Shown: in pieces, positions 8,540 through 17,112 of the stretch | How the letters are laid out: each line of letters begins with the position of its first letter | Position numbering within the stretch: position 1 is the first letter of the stretch | Source: GCA-003244245 sp050699875 | GTDB taxonomy: Bacteria; Actinomycetota; Actinomycetes; Mycobacteriales; Pseudonocardiaceae | Assembly: GCA_050699875.1 (NCBI GenBank) | Contig: JBOHFX010000155.1 | Coordinates: forward strand, 7,183 to 71,182 | Direction: 5' to 3' | DNA length: 64,000 nt | The notes under the pieces: generated by a model | Database searches by the model: none | Seen by the model: only the letters and a program-made list of their open reading frames with translations | What the model was told of the DNA's origin: nothing | Translations under genes and position numbers: made by a program

Positions 8540-10026
8540 CACAAACTCTGCCGCCAGGCCGTGGCTCAACTCCCGCCTCCCGCGGGGCGGATACAAGTCC
8601 CACCTCCCGCGGGGCCGGCCCACTCTTTCCGGTCAGCAGGCCGCTGGTGCTGGGAGCCGCCGCATGCGCGGTGGTCGGTGGGGTCCTCGCGGTGGCGGCC
8701 GGACCCCTGCTCGCGCTCAGCGCCGTGGGCGTGCTGGTGCTGGTCGGGATGTTCGCCGCGGCGGCCTACCGGCCGGTTTACGCGACATACGCCTACCTGG
8801 GCACGCTGCCACTCATCGCCGGCATCGACCGGGGCAACCTCATCCCGCTGGTACGACCCAACGAAGCGCTGCTGATCGTATTGCTTGCCGGGGCGCTGGT
8901 AGGTGGTTATTTCCGATGGTGCCGAGGCGAGCGGGTGTCGCTGCAGTTGCACCGGCTCGACATCGCGCTTGGCGCCTTCGTCCTGATGGCGACGGCCTGG
9001 CCGCTGCTGTCTTTGATGCTGCGTGGGCAGGCGCCGGTGACTTCGGAGCTGGCGGCGGTACTGCCGGTCTGCAAGCTCGTCGCCATTTACCTGCTGGTGC
9101 GATTCAGCGTCACCACCGACGCTCAGGTGGTGTGGTGCTTCCGCCTGGTCCTCTGGCCGGGGGCGGTGGTCGCGCTGATCGCCATCCTGCAGACGTTGAA
9201 TGTCGGCCCGGTCGTCGCGATGCTGCAGGCGGTCTGGACACCTGACAGCAACGCCGCTGCGCTCGCCGAGCGGGGCACCACCACGCTCGGTTCACCGATC
9301 GCCACCGGCGACTACATCATCATCTGCCTGACCTTGCTGATCTGCTGCGGGGCCCGGGGGCTGCTGGATCGCCGGGAGCGGCTAGGGCTGGGCATCGTGC
9401 TCGGTGCGGGTGTGCTGGCTGCCGGTCAGTTCTCCACCTGGATCTCCGCGCTCGTGGTGGCCGGGCTTATCCTGTGGCGCTTCACCACGGTGCGCCGTCG
9501 CTCGCTGCGGTTCCTCTGGCTGCTCCCGGTCGCGTTCGCGTTCGGCGCACCGGCGTTGATCGGCCGGTTGCAGGGATTCGGTGAGTACGGCGTGCCCCGA
9601 AGCTGGATCGGCCGCTGGGACAACCTGTCGAACTTCTACCTACCGAGGTTCGAGCCGCTCAATGTCCTGCTGGGGGTGTCACCCAACTCGGTGCTACCGG
9701 CACCTGAGAGGTGGCGCGAGATCATCTACCTGGAAAGCGGCTACCTGCAATTGCTCTGGGTCGGTGGGCTCCCGTTGCTGGCCGCCTTCATCTGGCTATC
9801 GGTTGCGGTGCTGCGCAGAACCGGCGAGCTGATGGCCCAACCCGACGGCCCGCCGAACGGCCAGCCGGACGCTGTGAGGGCGGCGGCGTCAACGCTGTGG
9901 GTGTGCTGGTGGTTTGTGATCATTCTCACGGTCCTTGATCCGCATCTGACGCTGCGAGGTACCGGGGATGTGCTGTTCATGCTGATGGGAATCACCATGG
10001 GGAGGCTCTGTGTCCAGCGGCGTTGA
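8536..10026 (+). CDS. O-antigen polymerase/ligase-like multi-pass membrane protein (Wzy candidate)
   Basis: 496 residues with roughly 11-12 hydrophobic segments and a large extracytoplasmic loop containing the RSWIGRWDNLSNFY and ESGYLQLLWVGG stretches, typical of O-antigen ligase/polymerase proteins. The role would be polymerisation of lipid-linked repeats or transfer to an acceptor outside the membrane. The longer frame begins upstream, but the ATG at 8536 makes an ATGA overlap with the flippase stop and gives a sensible N-terminus. The 5' coding region has a short repeat (TCCCGCGGGGC twice near 8577-8613) encoding a Ser/Arg/Gly cytoplasmic tail. Polymerase versus ligase cannot be resolved. 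Confidence 0.78.
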   Translation: MTQTLPPGRGSTPASRGADTSPTSRGAGPLFPVSRPLVLGAAACAVVGGVLAVAAGPLLALSAVGVLVLVGMFAAAAYRPVYATYAYLGTLPLIAGIDRGNLIPLVRPNEALLIVLLAGALVGGYFRWCRGERVSLQLHRLDIALGAFVLMATAWPLLSLMLRGQAPVTSELAAVLPVCKLVAIYLLVRFSVTTDAQVVWCFRLVLWPGAVVALIAILQTLNVGPVVAMLQAVWTPDSNAAALAERGTTTLGSPIATGDYIIICLTLLICCGARGLLDRRERLGLGIVLGAGVLAAGQFSTWISALVVAGLILWRFTTVRRRSLRFLWLLPVAFAFGAPALIGRLQGFGEYGVPRSWIGRWDNLSNFYLPRFEPLNVLLGVSPNSVLPAPERWREIIYLESGYLQLLWVGGLPLLAAFIWLSVAVLRRTGELMAQPDGPPNGQPDAVRAAASTLWVCWWFVIILTVLDPHLTLRGTGDVLFMLMGITMGRLCVQRR

Positions 10027-10666
10027 CCAAGCACGCCTACCCGCTCGATGGGAGCCGGTCGCCCGGCGCGCCGTCGATCTCGTGGTGGTGATGATCGGAT
10101 TGCTGGTGCTCGTGATCCCGATGCTGCTCATCGCGATGACGATCAGATTGGGCAGCTCGGGACCGGCTTTTTATCGCCAGCAACGGATCGGTCGTGGCGG
10201 CCGACCGTTCACGATGTACAAGTTCCGTACGATGCGGGCAGGTTGCTCTGACGCGCAGCACCGCGAGCTCATCGCTCGCGAGCTGCGGGGGGAGGACACC
10301 TCGGTCGGCGGCAGCTGGAAGATCGACAGCGATCCGCGGGTGACCCGGATCGGCTCGATCTTACGGCGCACCAGCCTCGACGAGCTTCCCCAGCTGATCA
10401 ACGTTCTGCGGGGGCAGATGGCGTTGGTCGGTCCTCGTCCCTGCCTGGATTGGGAGAAAGAGATGTTTCCGGCCAGGTTCGCCGAGCGCTTCGACGTCCC
10501 ACCCGGACTTACCGGGCTATGGCAGGTCAGCGGGCGCAGCACAATGGGCACGCTGGAGATGTTGGAACTCGATCTGGCCTATGTGCGTGGCTGGAGTTTC
10601 TGGACCGATCTCGCAATCCTGCTGCGAACGGTCCCGACACTGCTGCGGGGGCACGGCGCGCGCTGA
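10010..10666 (+). CDS. undecaprenyl-phosphate phosphoglycosyl transferase (PglC/WcaJ C-terminal type)
   Basis: 218 residues, the minimal monotopic PGT. One N-terminal re-entrant hydrophobic helix (about residues 25-48) is followed by the catalytic core: YRQQRIGRGG, FTMYKFRTM, the catalytic Asp-Glu in SLDELPQLINVL, and LVGPRP. The PPGLTGLWQVSGRS segment completes the signature. It would load sugar-1-phosphate onto undecaprenyl phosphate to start the repeat unit of locus A. GTG start with GGGGAGGC 5 nt upstream. It overlaps the end of the Wzy-like gene by 17 bp. One of four PGT domains in this window. Confidence 0.92.
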   Translation: MSSGVDQARLPARWEPVARRAVDLVVVMIGLLVLVIPMLLIAMTIRLGSSGPAFYRQQRIGRGGRPFTMYKFRTMRAGCSDAQHRELIARELRGEDTSVGGSWKIDSDPRVTRIGSILRRTSLDELPQLINVLRGQMALVGPRPCLDWEKEMFPARFAERFDVPPGLTGLWQVSGRSTMGTLEMLELDLAYVRGWSFWTDLAILLRTVPTLLRGHGAR

Positions 10667-10691
10667 CTGGAGGATTCTGGGGGTACAGCGG

Positions 10692-11252
10692 ATGGCAGCG
10701 ATCACTGTGACGAGGGCGGGGGTTCCGCGATTACCACGCCGGGCCCGGGTAGCCGTGCTCACTGTCCACGTCGTGACGTCGGTCGGGTGGCTTGGGCTGT
10801 TGGGCGCGCTGGTGGCGCTGGAGGTGATCTGCCTGGTCACCGTCGACCCGGCCGGGCGGGCTTGGATTGACACCGCGATGGCCGCGGTTGCCGTCTGGGT
10901 GCTCACACCTGTGGTCTTCTCGGCCGTCGTCAGCGGGCTGGTCCTCGCCCTGTCCACACCTTGGGGCCTGGTACGGCACTGGTGGGTGCTCGCCAAGTGC
11001 GCGATCGCCAGCACATTGACCGCGGCCGGAGTGGTGTTGATGCTGCCGGTGCCACATCAGATCATCGTCGGCGACGGTCAACCGACCCACATGCAGACGC
11101 TGATCGTCAGGTCGGTCGCGCTGATATTGCTGCTCTTGGCGACGGGGATCTCGGTGGTCAAACCGTGGGGCAAGACACCGCACGGCCGAAGAACCCAGCT
11201 CGCCGGTGGGCGCACCAAGAAACGGTCCAGCCGGCTGGCTCAGCAGAAGTAG
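10692..11252 (+). CDS. small integral membrane protein, DUF2269-like
   Basis: 186 residues with four hydrophobic helices (about 30-55, 65-90, 105-125 and 138-158). A C-terminal basic tail after VVKPWGKTPHGRR resembles a group of actinobacterial membrane proteins of unknown function. No catalytic motif is visible. The ATG at 10692 is chosen because it starts the hydrophobic protein, whereas the longer frame only adds a Cys-rich shadow of the PGT gene. It lies 25 bp after the PGT, so it is probably the last gene of the operon. Its 3' end overlaps the convergent transferase gene by 13 bp. Confidence 0.62.
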   Translation: MAAITVTRAGVPRLPRRARVAVLTVHVVTSVGWLGLLGALVALEVICLVTVDPAGRAWIDTAMAAVAVWVLTPVVFSAVVSGLVLALSTPWGLVRHWWVLAKCAIASTLTAAGVVLMLPVPHQIIVGDGQPTHMQTLIVRSVALILLLLATGISVVKPWGKTPHGRRTQLAGGRTKKRSSRLAQQK

Positions 11253-12298
11253 CGGTACAGCAGCGCCCCGGCCTGCCTGGTTACCTCATCAGGTACCGAG
11301 TCCTCGGTGAACAGCCGGGTGAGCTCGCCGAGCATCGGGCCGGTCTCGGGATTGCTTCGCGCCTGCTCGCCGCCGGCGCGCAGCGTCACGATCTGCCGCT
11401 CCTGGGTGGCCCACTTGCGCTTGTACGCGATCAAACCGGGCTGATCGAGGTCGGACAGCCCCCAGTCGACCAGCCGGGCTCCCCGCTGAACACCCCAGCG
11501 AATTCCGGCCCAGAAGATCGCGTCGTTCGGGCGCAGCGCCAGGTGCTCATGCAGCGACGCGCCGAACTTGTAATACAGGATGTCACCCCAGGCGAGGAAG
11601 ACCGCGCCGGCGATTATCTCGTCGCCGGCGAAAGCGAGCATCGTCACGATCGCATCGTCGGGAGCGAAGGCATCAAAGATGCGGTCGAACAGCTCGACGG
11701 GTTGGGCCAGCAGCCGGTACTTGCGCTTGCGCAGCGCGACGTGCAGCCCATGAAATCGCCGTATCGCCTCGGGATCGGTGTGCGCCTCGACCCGGACCCC
11801 TTCGCGTTCAGAGATCGAGATATTGCGGCGGGCGTGTTGGGATAGCCGGCGCCGGACCTCCTCGACGCCGCCGGCCAGCGGCGTACCGTGCCACGCCGCC
11901 GTACCGACCCGGTCGAAGCGGGTGTCACCCGCGGCGACGGCGGTGTCGAAGCATCGCAGCGTCAACGGCGCATCGGCGGTGATCACACCGTCCACGAGCG
12001 CTTTCCAGTCGACCTGGTCATCGGTGAGCGGATCGGCACGGTCGCAGAACGGCAGGCTGGCCAGCCTGTCGCCGCGAATGTCGCTGATCGGCACCCAGGC
12101 CAGTCCGGCGCGCGGTTGTCCATCCCAGCCGAGCCGGATCGTGCCGGTGGGGGAGAAGCCGTAGGTGGCGCAGACCGCGTCGATCCATGGTGGTGACGTG
12201 AAGACGCTGCCGTGCGCGCCGAGGGCGAGCTGGCGCCACCGGGGATCGCTGCGTGGATCGATGAGGATGGTCTCCGGCTGGGCTTCGGGCGCGTTCAC
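11240..12298 (-). CDS. FemAB/GNAT-like aminoacyl- or acyltransferase (Acetyltransf_6 type)
   Basis: 352 residues with the paired GNAT architecture of lipid II:glycine glycyltransferase-like and cellulose-locus acyltransferases. The C-terminal GNAT core includes FAGDEIIAGAVFLAWGDILYYKFGASL, then PNDAIFWAGIRWGVQRG, WGLSDLDQPGLIAYKRKWA. It would transfer an acyl or aminoacyl group to a cell-wall or polysaccharide precursor. The substrate is unknown. The open frame extends to 12448, but the extension overlaps the divergent gene, so the GTG at 12298 is a better start. Between it and the + strand gene at 12426 lies a 127-bp divergent promoter region. Confidence 0.7.
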   Translation of the reverse strand: MNAPEAQPETILIDPRSDPRWRQLALGAHGSVFTSPPWIDAVCATYGFSPTGTIRLGWDGQPRAGLAWVPISDIRGDRLASLPFCDRADPLTDDQVDWKALVDGVITADAPLTLRCFDTAVAAGDTRFDRVGTAAWHGTPLAGGVEEVRRRLSQHARRNISISEREGVRVEAHTDPEAIRRFHGLHVALRKRKYRLLAQPVELFDRIFDAFAPDDAIVTMLAFAGDEIIAGAVFLAWGDILYYKFGASLHEHLALRPNDAIFWAGIRWGVQRGARLVDWGLSDLDQPGLIAYKRKWATQERQIVTLRAGGEQARSNPETGPMLGELTRLFTEDSVPDEVTRQAGALLYRYFC

Positions 12299-12425
12299 GG
12301 ATGCGACGGTACCGACACTGCTGCGGTAGTGTGGACGTGACGCGCTGGATGCGATTGGTTGCAGTGAGTGCCCGAACGTCGCGCCTGCACACACGAACCC
12401 TGGCTGAAGAGAAGGTAACGGCGAA

Positions 12426-13400
12426 ATGACCACGTTATTTGTCGCCACAACAGGTGGGCACTTGACCCAGCTCGACAGCCTGGCGAGCCGGATCCCCCCA
12501 AACGGTCATGCTGTTTGGGTGACCCATGCAAATGAGCAGAGTCGGTCGATGTTGGCGGATCGCGATGTGGAGTTCGTGCCATACGTCGGAGTGCGCAACG
12601 TGCCAGATGTACTCCGATGCATTCCGTATGCGCGCCGGTTGATGGAGCGCTGCAAGGTGACCAGGGCGGTGTCGACCGGATCGGGAATCGCACTGGGGTA
12701 CTTGCCGTACCTAGCCACGCGGGGTGTGGAATGCCACTACATCGAAAGTGCAACGCGCGTGAGCGGACCGTCACTGACCGGGCGATTCCTGCAGTGGGCG
12801 CCCGGAGTGCGCACTTACACTCAATACCCGAGCTGGGCGGATCAGCGGTGGGGCTATGCCGGCAGTGTGTTCGATGGTTATGAGTCCGCGACCGTAACCC
12901 GCATGCCTGATGCGGTGGTGCGCGTGGTGGTCACGGTGGGAGCGGCGACTCAGTATCCGTTTCGCCGGCTGTTCGAGCACCTGGCGCCGCTGCTGTCACC
13001 CGAAGGTGCACTGGCGCAAGCTACCGGCCTACCGGTGGAGGTGTTGTGGCAGACCGGGGACACTCCGGTGGACGACCTACCCATCCAAGCCACACCGGTG
13101 CTGCCCGCCGCAGAGTTGGGCGCCGCACTGCGTAAGGCGGACATCGTGATCAGTCATGCCGGTACCGGCTCGGCGCTGGCCACCTTGAACGCCGCGCGAT
13201 ATCCCATCCTAGCCACCCGGGACAGCGCCCGCGGCGAGCAGGTCGACGACCATCAGCATGAGCTGGCCACTGAGCTCGCCCGGCGGAGATTGGCCATGCA
13301 TCGCGACGCGCAAGCCATCACCGTCGAGGACATGGTCGAGACCCTGGGCATCTCGGTGCGACGCACTGCGTCGCCTCCCCCGTTCGCATTGCGAAACTAA
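12426..13400 (+). CDS. fused Alg14/Alg13-type (PssD/PssE, EpsE/F-like) glycosyltransferase
   Basis: 324 residues. The N-terminal half has the Alg14/PssD pattern: TTGGHLTQLDSL near residue 8 and a STGSGIALG nucleotide-loop near residue 83. The C-terminal half has the GT28/Alg13 pattern: VVTVGAATQYPFRRL near residue 160, then the donor-binding ADIVISHAGTGSALATLNAARYPI motif near 240 and a QVDDHQHELA tail. In most bacteria these are two subunits. Here a single chain carries both, and it would transfer a UDP-sugar onto a lipid-linked acceptor at the inner membrane face. A purine-rich AGAGAAGG lies about 12 nt before the ATG. It stands alone on the + strand. Confidence 0.82.
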   Translation: MTTLFVATTGGHLTQLDSLASRIPPNGHAVWVTHANEQSRSMLADRDVEFVPYVGVRNVPDVLRCIPYARRLMERCKVTRAVSTGSGIALGYLPYLATRGVECHYIESATRVSGPSLTGRFLQWAPGVRTYTQYPSWADQRWGYAGSVFDGYESATVTRMPDAVVRVVVTVGAATQYPFRRLFEHLAPLLSPEGALAQATGLPVEVLWQTGDTPVDDLPIQATPVLPAAELGAALRKADIVISHAGTGSALATLNAARYPILATRDSARGEQVDDHQHELATELARRRLAMHRDAQAITVEDMVETLGISVRRTASPPPFALRN

Positions 13401-13780
13401 CCGCCGCACCGAGCGCGACGCGCCTGGAGGTGTGAACCAGCCCTCGGTTTCGACGTTGGTGGCGCAGATTCATGTTTCCCCGAGTGGAGTGACGTTGAGG
13501 CAACTCCACAGCTCACCCGGCGGCCCGGCGCGAGGCCCGGTTCAATGTCCTTGTAGTCGACGCGCGCCGCAGCCACAGCTTCCACCAATTCCAGCACGGT
13601 CTCCGCGATCAGCTTGCCCAGTCCGTACACCGAGATGGGTTGGCGGGCACGTCCTTCGACGAGGTCGCCGACATCCAGCTTGGCCAGCTGAGCACCACCA
13701 CACACGACGACGAGTTAATTGGGTGTAGTTTCGTCGGCGCGTCGGCTGAAAATAGCTTCTGAGCTGGGAACGCTCTCAAT

Positions 13781-13888
13781 GTAGACAGTTTGTAGACAGA
13801 AGAGATCTCTTCCGACGCCGGCGATGTCGCCTCTGGATCTTGCCGACTGGCTCGCGAGCCAAGTTGGCATTTTGCTTGTAGACAGAAG
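13781..13888. repeat. GTAGACAG direct repeats around a 14-bp palindrome
   Basis: TTGTAGACAGAAG is found at 13790-13802 and again at 13876-13888. A third, shorter GTAGACAG lies at 13781-13788. The perfect palindrome GAAGAGATCTCTTC occupies 13799-13812, overlapping the first long copy. The function is unknown. The spacing (86 bp between the long copies) would suit protein-binding arm sites, but nothing proves that. Confidence 0.6.
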
Positions 13889-14065
13889 GTCCGCCTGGTT
13901 GTCGACTCGTTACCGCTGGTCAGCGCCTTGATCCACCCCTCAAGATCACGAACTTCCTGCATTAGGCAATTAGGTGACTCCCCAACTACGACGTCAAACC
14001 CTTCACAACGTCAATTACGACCACACGATGGGCGTGGAGTGCTACCGAGGGGGAGGTCGACAGCG

Positions 14066-14194
14066 ATGGTTAATCCGCCAGCGGCGGCAGGTTCGGTGCA
14101 GTTTGCACAGAAACCGACCCCCAGAAGGCCAGCGACCCTCGTAGCGGCGACACCGGAACCCCCGCCGTTAGGGCCGGCTCAGTGGCCGCAGTAG
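14066..14194 (+). CDS. possible 42-residue peptide or 5' stub of a lost gene
   Basis: An ATG at 14066 follows GGGGGAGG with 7-8 nt spacing, one of the strongest ribosome sites in the window, yet the frame closes after 42 codons. The peptide is Pro/Ala-rich (MVNPPAAAGSVQF start) with no membrane segment or motif. It could be the truncated N-terminus of a former polysaccharide gene, given the dehydratase remnant just downstream. Function unknown. Confidence 0.25.
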   Translation: MVNPPAAAGSVQFAQKPTPRRPATLVAATPEPPPLGPAQWPQ

Positions 14195-14385
14195 ATACCT
14201 CGAACGAGCCAGCTTAGTGCTCCATACGGGGGCATCGCATCACTCTACCCCGCCTAGGCAATTACACAGTGTCATCAAATCCTTATTGGCAACTCGAACG
14301 CGCAAGGTGAGCTGTAACGGTAGACCGGACAAAGACGACCTATGAGGCAGAGGTGGGACCTCGACAGTGGGAAGTGCGGCAGATG

Positions 14386-14532
14386 GCTACGCAGCCGGGA
14401 CGTCGACCAGTGGCATGGGCCCTGTTCGCGGTTGGTGATGGTGCAGCGTGGGTTATTGGTTTGGGCTTGGCTACTTGGGTTAGGTACGCGTCCGCAGCAG
14501 GCCCTCGGCTGCCCGTGTTGGTACAGCCATGA
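14386..14532 (+). pseudogene. internally deleted remnant of a CapD/PglF-type dehydratase gene
   Basis: Bases 14386-14494 align without gaps to 15183-15291 (roughly 87% identical by eye), which encode the start of the dehydratase part of the next gene. Bases 14501-14532 align to 17017-17048, which encode its last residues and stop. About 1.7 kb between those two parts is missing. The former ATG is now ACG. The remnant stop TGA overlaps the ATG of the fused gene at 14529 as ATGA, showing that an ancestral dehydratase gene was translationally coupled to a following PGT gene. Confidence 0.8.
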
Positions 14533-17048
14533 GCCCAGCCACCACCACGGCCGGGCAAAGAATAATCAAGCGCATACTCGACGTGATCGTCGCTAGTCTG
14601 GTCCTTATCGTCACAGCACCAGTGCTTTTGTTGCTTAGTGTGCTCGTCGGGGCGCTCCACGGCCGGCCGATCTTCTTTTCCCAGGAGCGTCCCGGACTGC
14701 ATGGGAATATATTCCGGATATACAAGTTCCGCACGATGACCGACGAGCGTGACCCGGAAGGGCGGCTTCTACCCGACGCACAGCGTCTCACCCGATTCGG
14801 ACGCTTCCTACGCAGCTCAAGCCTCGACGAGCTCCCCGAGCTGGTCAACGTGCTCAAAGGTGATATGAGCCTGGTTGGGCCACGGCCGTTGCTGGTTCAG
14901 TACCTGCCACTCTACGACGCACAGCAGAGCCGCCGTCACGACGTCAGACCCGGCGTCACCGGATGGGCCCAAATCAACGGGCGCAACGCAGTGAGCTGGC
15001 AAGATAAATTCGCCCTGGACCTGTGGTACGTAGACAACTGGACGCTTTGGGTCGACCTCAAGATACTGTTCGTCACACTACTTCGGGTCGTGCGGCCATC
15101 CGGCATATCGCAGCCCGGACACGCAACCGTGGATTACTTCACAGGGACGCCATTGACAGCGAATTGTAACGGCACCGCTCAAGCTATGCAGCCGAGACGT
15201 CGACCGGCCGCATGGGCCCTGTTCGCGGTTGGTGACGGTGCGGCGTGGGTCGCCGGTTTGGGTTTGACTACTTGGGTTAGGTACGCGTTCGAGGAGACGC
15301 GAATCAGTGTCTCCGGTTTGCTGATAGCCGTGGCGGTTGCCGTTGTCGCGCAGTGGTTTATCGGCATTGTCTCACATACCTACCGGGGCCGTTTCCCACT
15401 CGGCAGTGTGGACGAGTTAACCAATCTAGCGCGGGTGATGTTCCTGGTGGGAGTGGTGGTCCTGGCTGTGGACCTCGTACCCGACACCGCGCTCGTGCCT
15501 CGGTCGGTGCCATTGTCTGCGACATTAGTCGCACTCGCGCTTGCCGCTGCGATGCGATTGGCGCTACGGCGGGTTCGTGAACGCGCTGACCGGCCGGACG
15601 AGACCTCGGCCGAACGCGTGATCATTCTTGGCGCCTCGACCAGCGGGCAGCAGCTGTTGCGCTCGATGCTCTCCGAGCCAACGGGGGGCTACCTTCCGGT
15701 GGCGCTATTGGATGATGACCCGCAGCGGCGCCGACTGCGTGTTTCGCGTGTCCCGGTGCTGGGGACGCGTCACGACATTGCCGCAGTAGCGCAGCAGACC
15801 GGGGCGACCTTGCTAGTCATTGCCGTCCGCAATGTGGATGCAGCCGACTTGCGGGATGTGGCCCAGCGGGCGACCGACGCTGGGCTCGCGGTCAAGGTAC
15901 TGCCCTCCTTCAGCGAGGTGTTCCGCCCGTGGGTAGATCTGTCGGATCTGCGCGACCTGGACATCGTTGACTTGCTGGGACGACACCAGATAGACACTGA
16001 CGTCGCCTCGATCGCTGGCTATCTGGTTGGAAAGCGAGTCCTGGTGACCGGCGCGGGAGGGTCCATCGGCTCAGAGCTGTGCCGTCAGATTCATCAATTC
16101 GGGCCGGCCGAGTTGATGATGCTCGACCGCGACGAGTCCGCTCTGCACGCAGTGCAGCTCTCGATTCACGGCACTGCGCTGCTGAATTCACCAGACACCA
16201 TCCTCGCCGACATCCGTGACTCCGAAACAATCCAGATGATTTTCAACGAGCGCAGGCCACAGGTCATCTTCCACGCTGCGGCCCTCAAACACCTGCCGAT
16301 GCTCGAGCAGTACCCCCATGAGGCATGGAAGACGAACGTCCTCGGCACTCTGCATGTGCTGGAGGCCGCGCGGTCGGCGGGAGTCGAGAAGTTCGTCAAC
16401 ATCTCCACGGACAAGGCAGCGAACCCGTGCAGTGCACTCGGCTGCTCCAAGAGGATCGGGGAGCGTCTGGTGGCCGCCATGGCTCTGGACGGACAGTCGG
16501 CCTTCCTCTCGGTGCGTTTCGGCAATGTTCTTGGCAGCCGGGGTTCGGTGCTGACGACCTTCGCCGAGCAACTGGCTAACGGCTTTCCCATCACGGTGAC
16601 CCATCCGGGTGTCACCCGCTTCTTTATGACGATTCCCGAGGCCGTGCAGCTGGTCATCCAGGCGGCTGCCATCGGTGCTCCCGGCGAGGCTCTCGTGCTC
16701 GATATGGGTGCTCCGGTCCGGATTGTTGATGTCGCCCGTCAGCTGATGACGATCGCGGGTCGCTCGGCGCCGATCGTGTACACGGGTCTGCGGACTGGTG
16801 AGAAGATGCACGAGGAGCTTTTCGCTGACGGCGAGGACCGTGACCGCCGTCCGTGGCACCCAGCGATTTCCCATGTCGTGGTGCCCCCGCTGCATCCAGC
16901 CGAGCTCCATGCCACGGCTCGTGACGTCGGTCCGGTCGCCGCGTTGCAGGATCTGGTTGCGACGCCGAAAGTCTTCCGAGCCCGGAGCGAGGCAGGCGAA
17001 TCCGTCTCCGCTGTATGCCCTCGGCTGCCCTTGCTGGGGCAATCATGA
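14529..17048 (+). CDS. fused phosphoglycosyl transferase / NDP-sugar 4,6-dehydratase (PglC-PglF/CapD type)
   Basis: 839 residues joining two enzymes usually encoded separately. Residues 1-205 are a complete monotopic PGT: hydrophobic helix 18-42, FFSQERPGLHG, IYKFRTM, SSLDELPELVNVLKGDMSLVGPRP, RPGVTGWAQINGRN. Residues 220-839 are a full PglF/FlaA1/CapD protein: about four TM helices, a first Rossmann domain (ERVIILGASTSGQQLL) and the catalytic SDR domain with LVTGAGGSIGSELCRQI near 510 and the ISTDKAANP...GCSKRIGE active-site region near 635. It would make a 4-keto-6-deoxy sugar from UDP-GlcNAc and possibly load a derivative onto undecaprenyl phosphate. The junction (about 206-219, ending NCNGTAQ) corresponds to what looks like a former intergenic leader, suggesting read-through of two once-overlapping genes. 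Confidence 0.9.
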   Translation: MSPATTTAGQRIIKRILDVIVASLVLIVTAPVLLLLSVLVGALHGRPIFFSQERPGLHGNIFRIYKFRTMTDERDPEGRLLPDAQRLTRFGRFLRSSSLDELPELVNVLKGDMSLVGPRPLLVQYLPLYDAQQSRRHDVRPGVTGWAQINGRNAVSWQDKFALDLWYVDNWTLWVDLKILFVTLLRVVRPSGISQPGHATVDYFTGTPLTANCNGTAQAMQPRRRPAAWALFAVGDGAAWVAGLGLTTWVRYAFEETRISVSGLLIAVAVAVVAQWFIGIVSHTYRGRFPLGSVDELTNLARVMFLVGVVVLAVDLVPDTALVPRSVPLSATLVALALAAAMRLALRRVRERADRPDETSAERVIILGASTSGQQLLRSMLSEPTGGYLPVALLDDDPQRRRLRVSRVPVLGTRHDIAAVAQQTGATLLVIAVRNVDAADLRDVAQRATDAGLAVKVLPSFSEVFRPWVDLSDLRDLDIVDLLGRHQIDTDVASIAGYLVGKRVLVTGAGGSIGSELCRQIHQFGPAELMMLDRDESALHAVQLSIHGTALLNSPDTILADIRDSETIQMIFNERRPQVIFHAAALKHLPMLEQYPHEAWKTNVLGTLHVLEAARSAGVEKFVNISTDKAANPCSALGCSKRIGERLVAAMALDGQSAFLSVRFGNVLGSRGSVLTTFAEQLANGFPITVTHPGVTRFFMTIPEAVQLVIQAAAIGAPGEALVLDMGAPVRIVDVARQLMTIAGRSAPIVYTGLRTGEKMHEELFADGEDRDRRPWHPAISHVVVPPLHPAELHATARDVGPVAALQDLVATPKVFRARSEAGESVSAVCPRLPLLGQS

Positions 17049-17103
17049 CCTGGCCGTGACCACGGCCATTCGTAAGCGCTACCGACACGCTCCCGCTATG
17101 TGA
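17046..17103 (+). pseudogene. remnant of a PGT gene start after the fused gene
   Basis: ATGACCTGGCCGTGACCACGGCC at the end of the fused gene resembles, with small gaps, the PGT start at 14529 (ATGAGCCCAGCCACCACCACGGCC), and the similarity weakly continues (TAAGCGC against CAAGCGC). The frame stops after a few codons. It fits an older tandem dehydratase-PGT array of which only one PGT and one dehydratase survive. Confidence 0.45.
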
Positions 17104-17112
17104 AAAAGGCTG

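Larger units (their letters stand above)
13401..14385. other. gene-poor interval between loci A and B
   Basis: Nearly 1 kb without a convincing gene. Several short frames exist on both strands, but none shows a domain. It contains a cluster of GTAGACAG repeats with a 14-bp palindrome (13781-13888), a 42-codon frame with a strong ribosome site (14066-14194), and a TGTAACGG motif (14313-14320). Base composition is lower in GC than flanking genes around 13730-13990 and 14220-14340. This is consistent with insertion and decay of foreign DNA. Confidence 0.5.
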
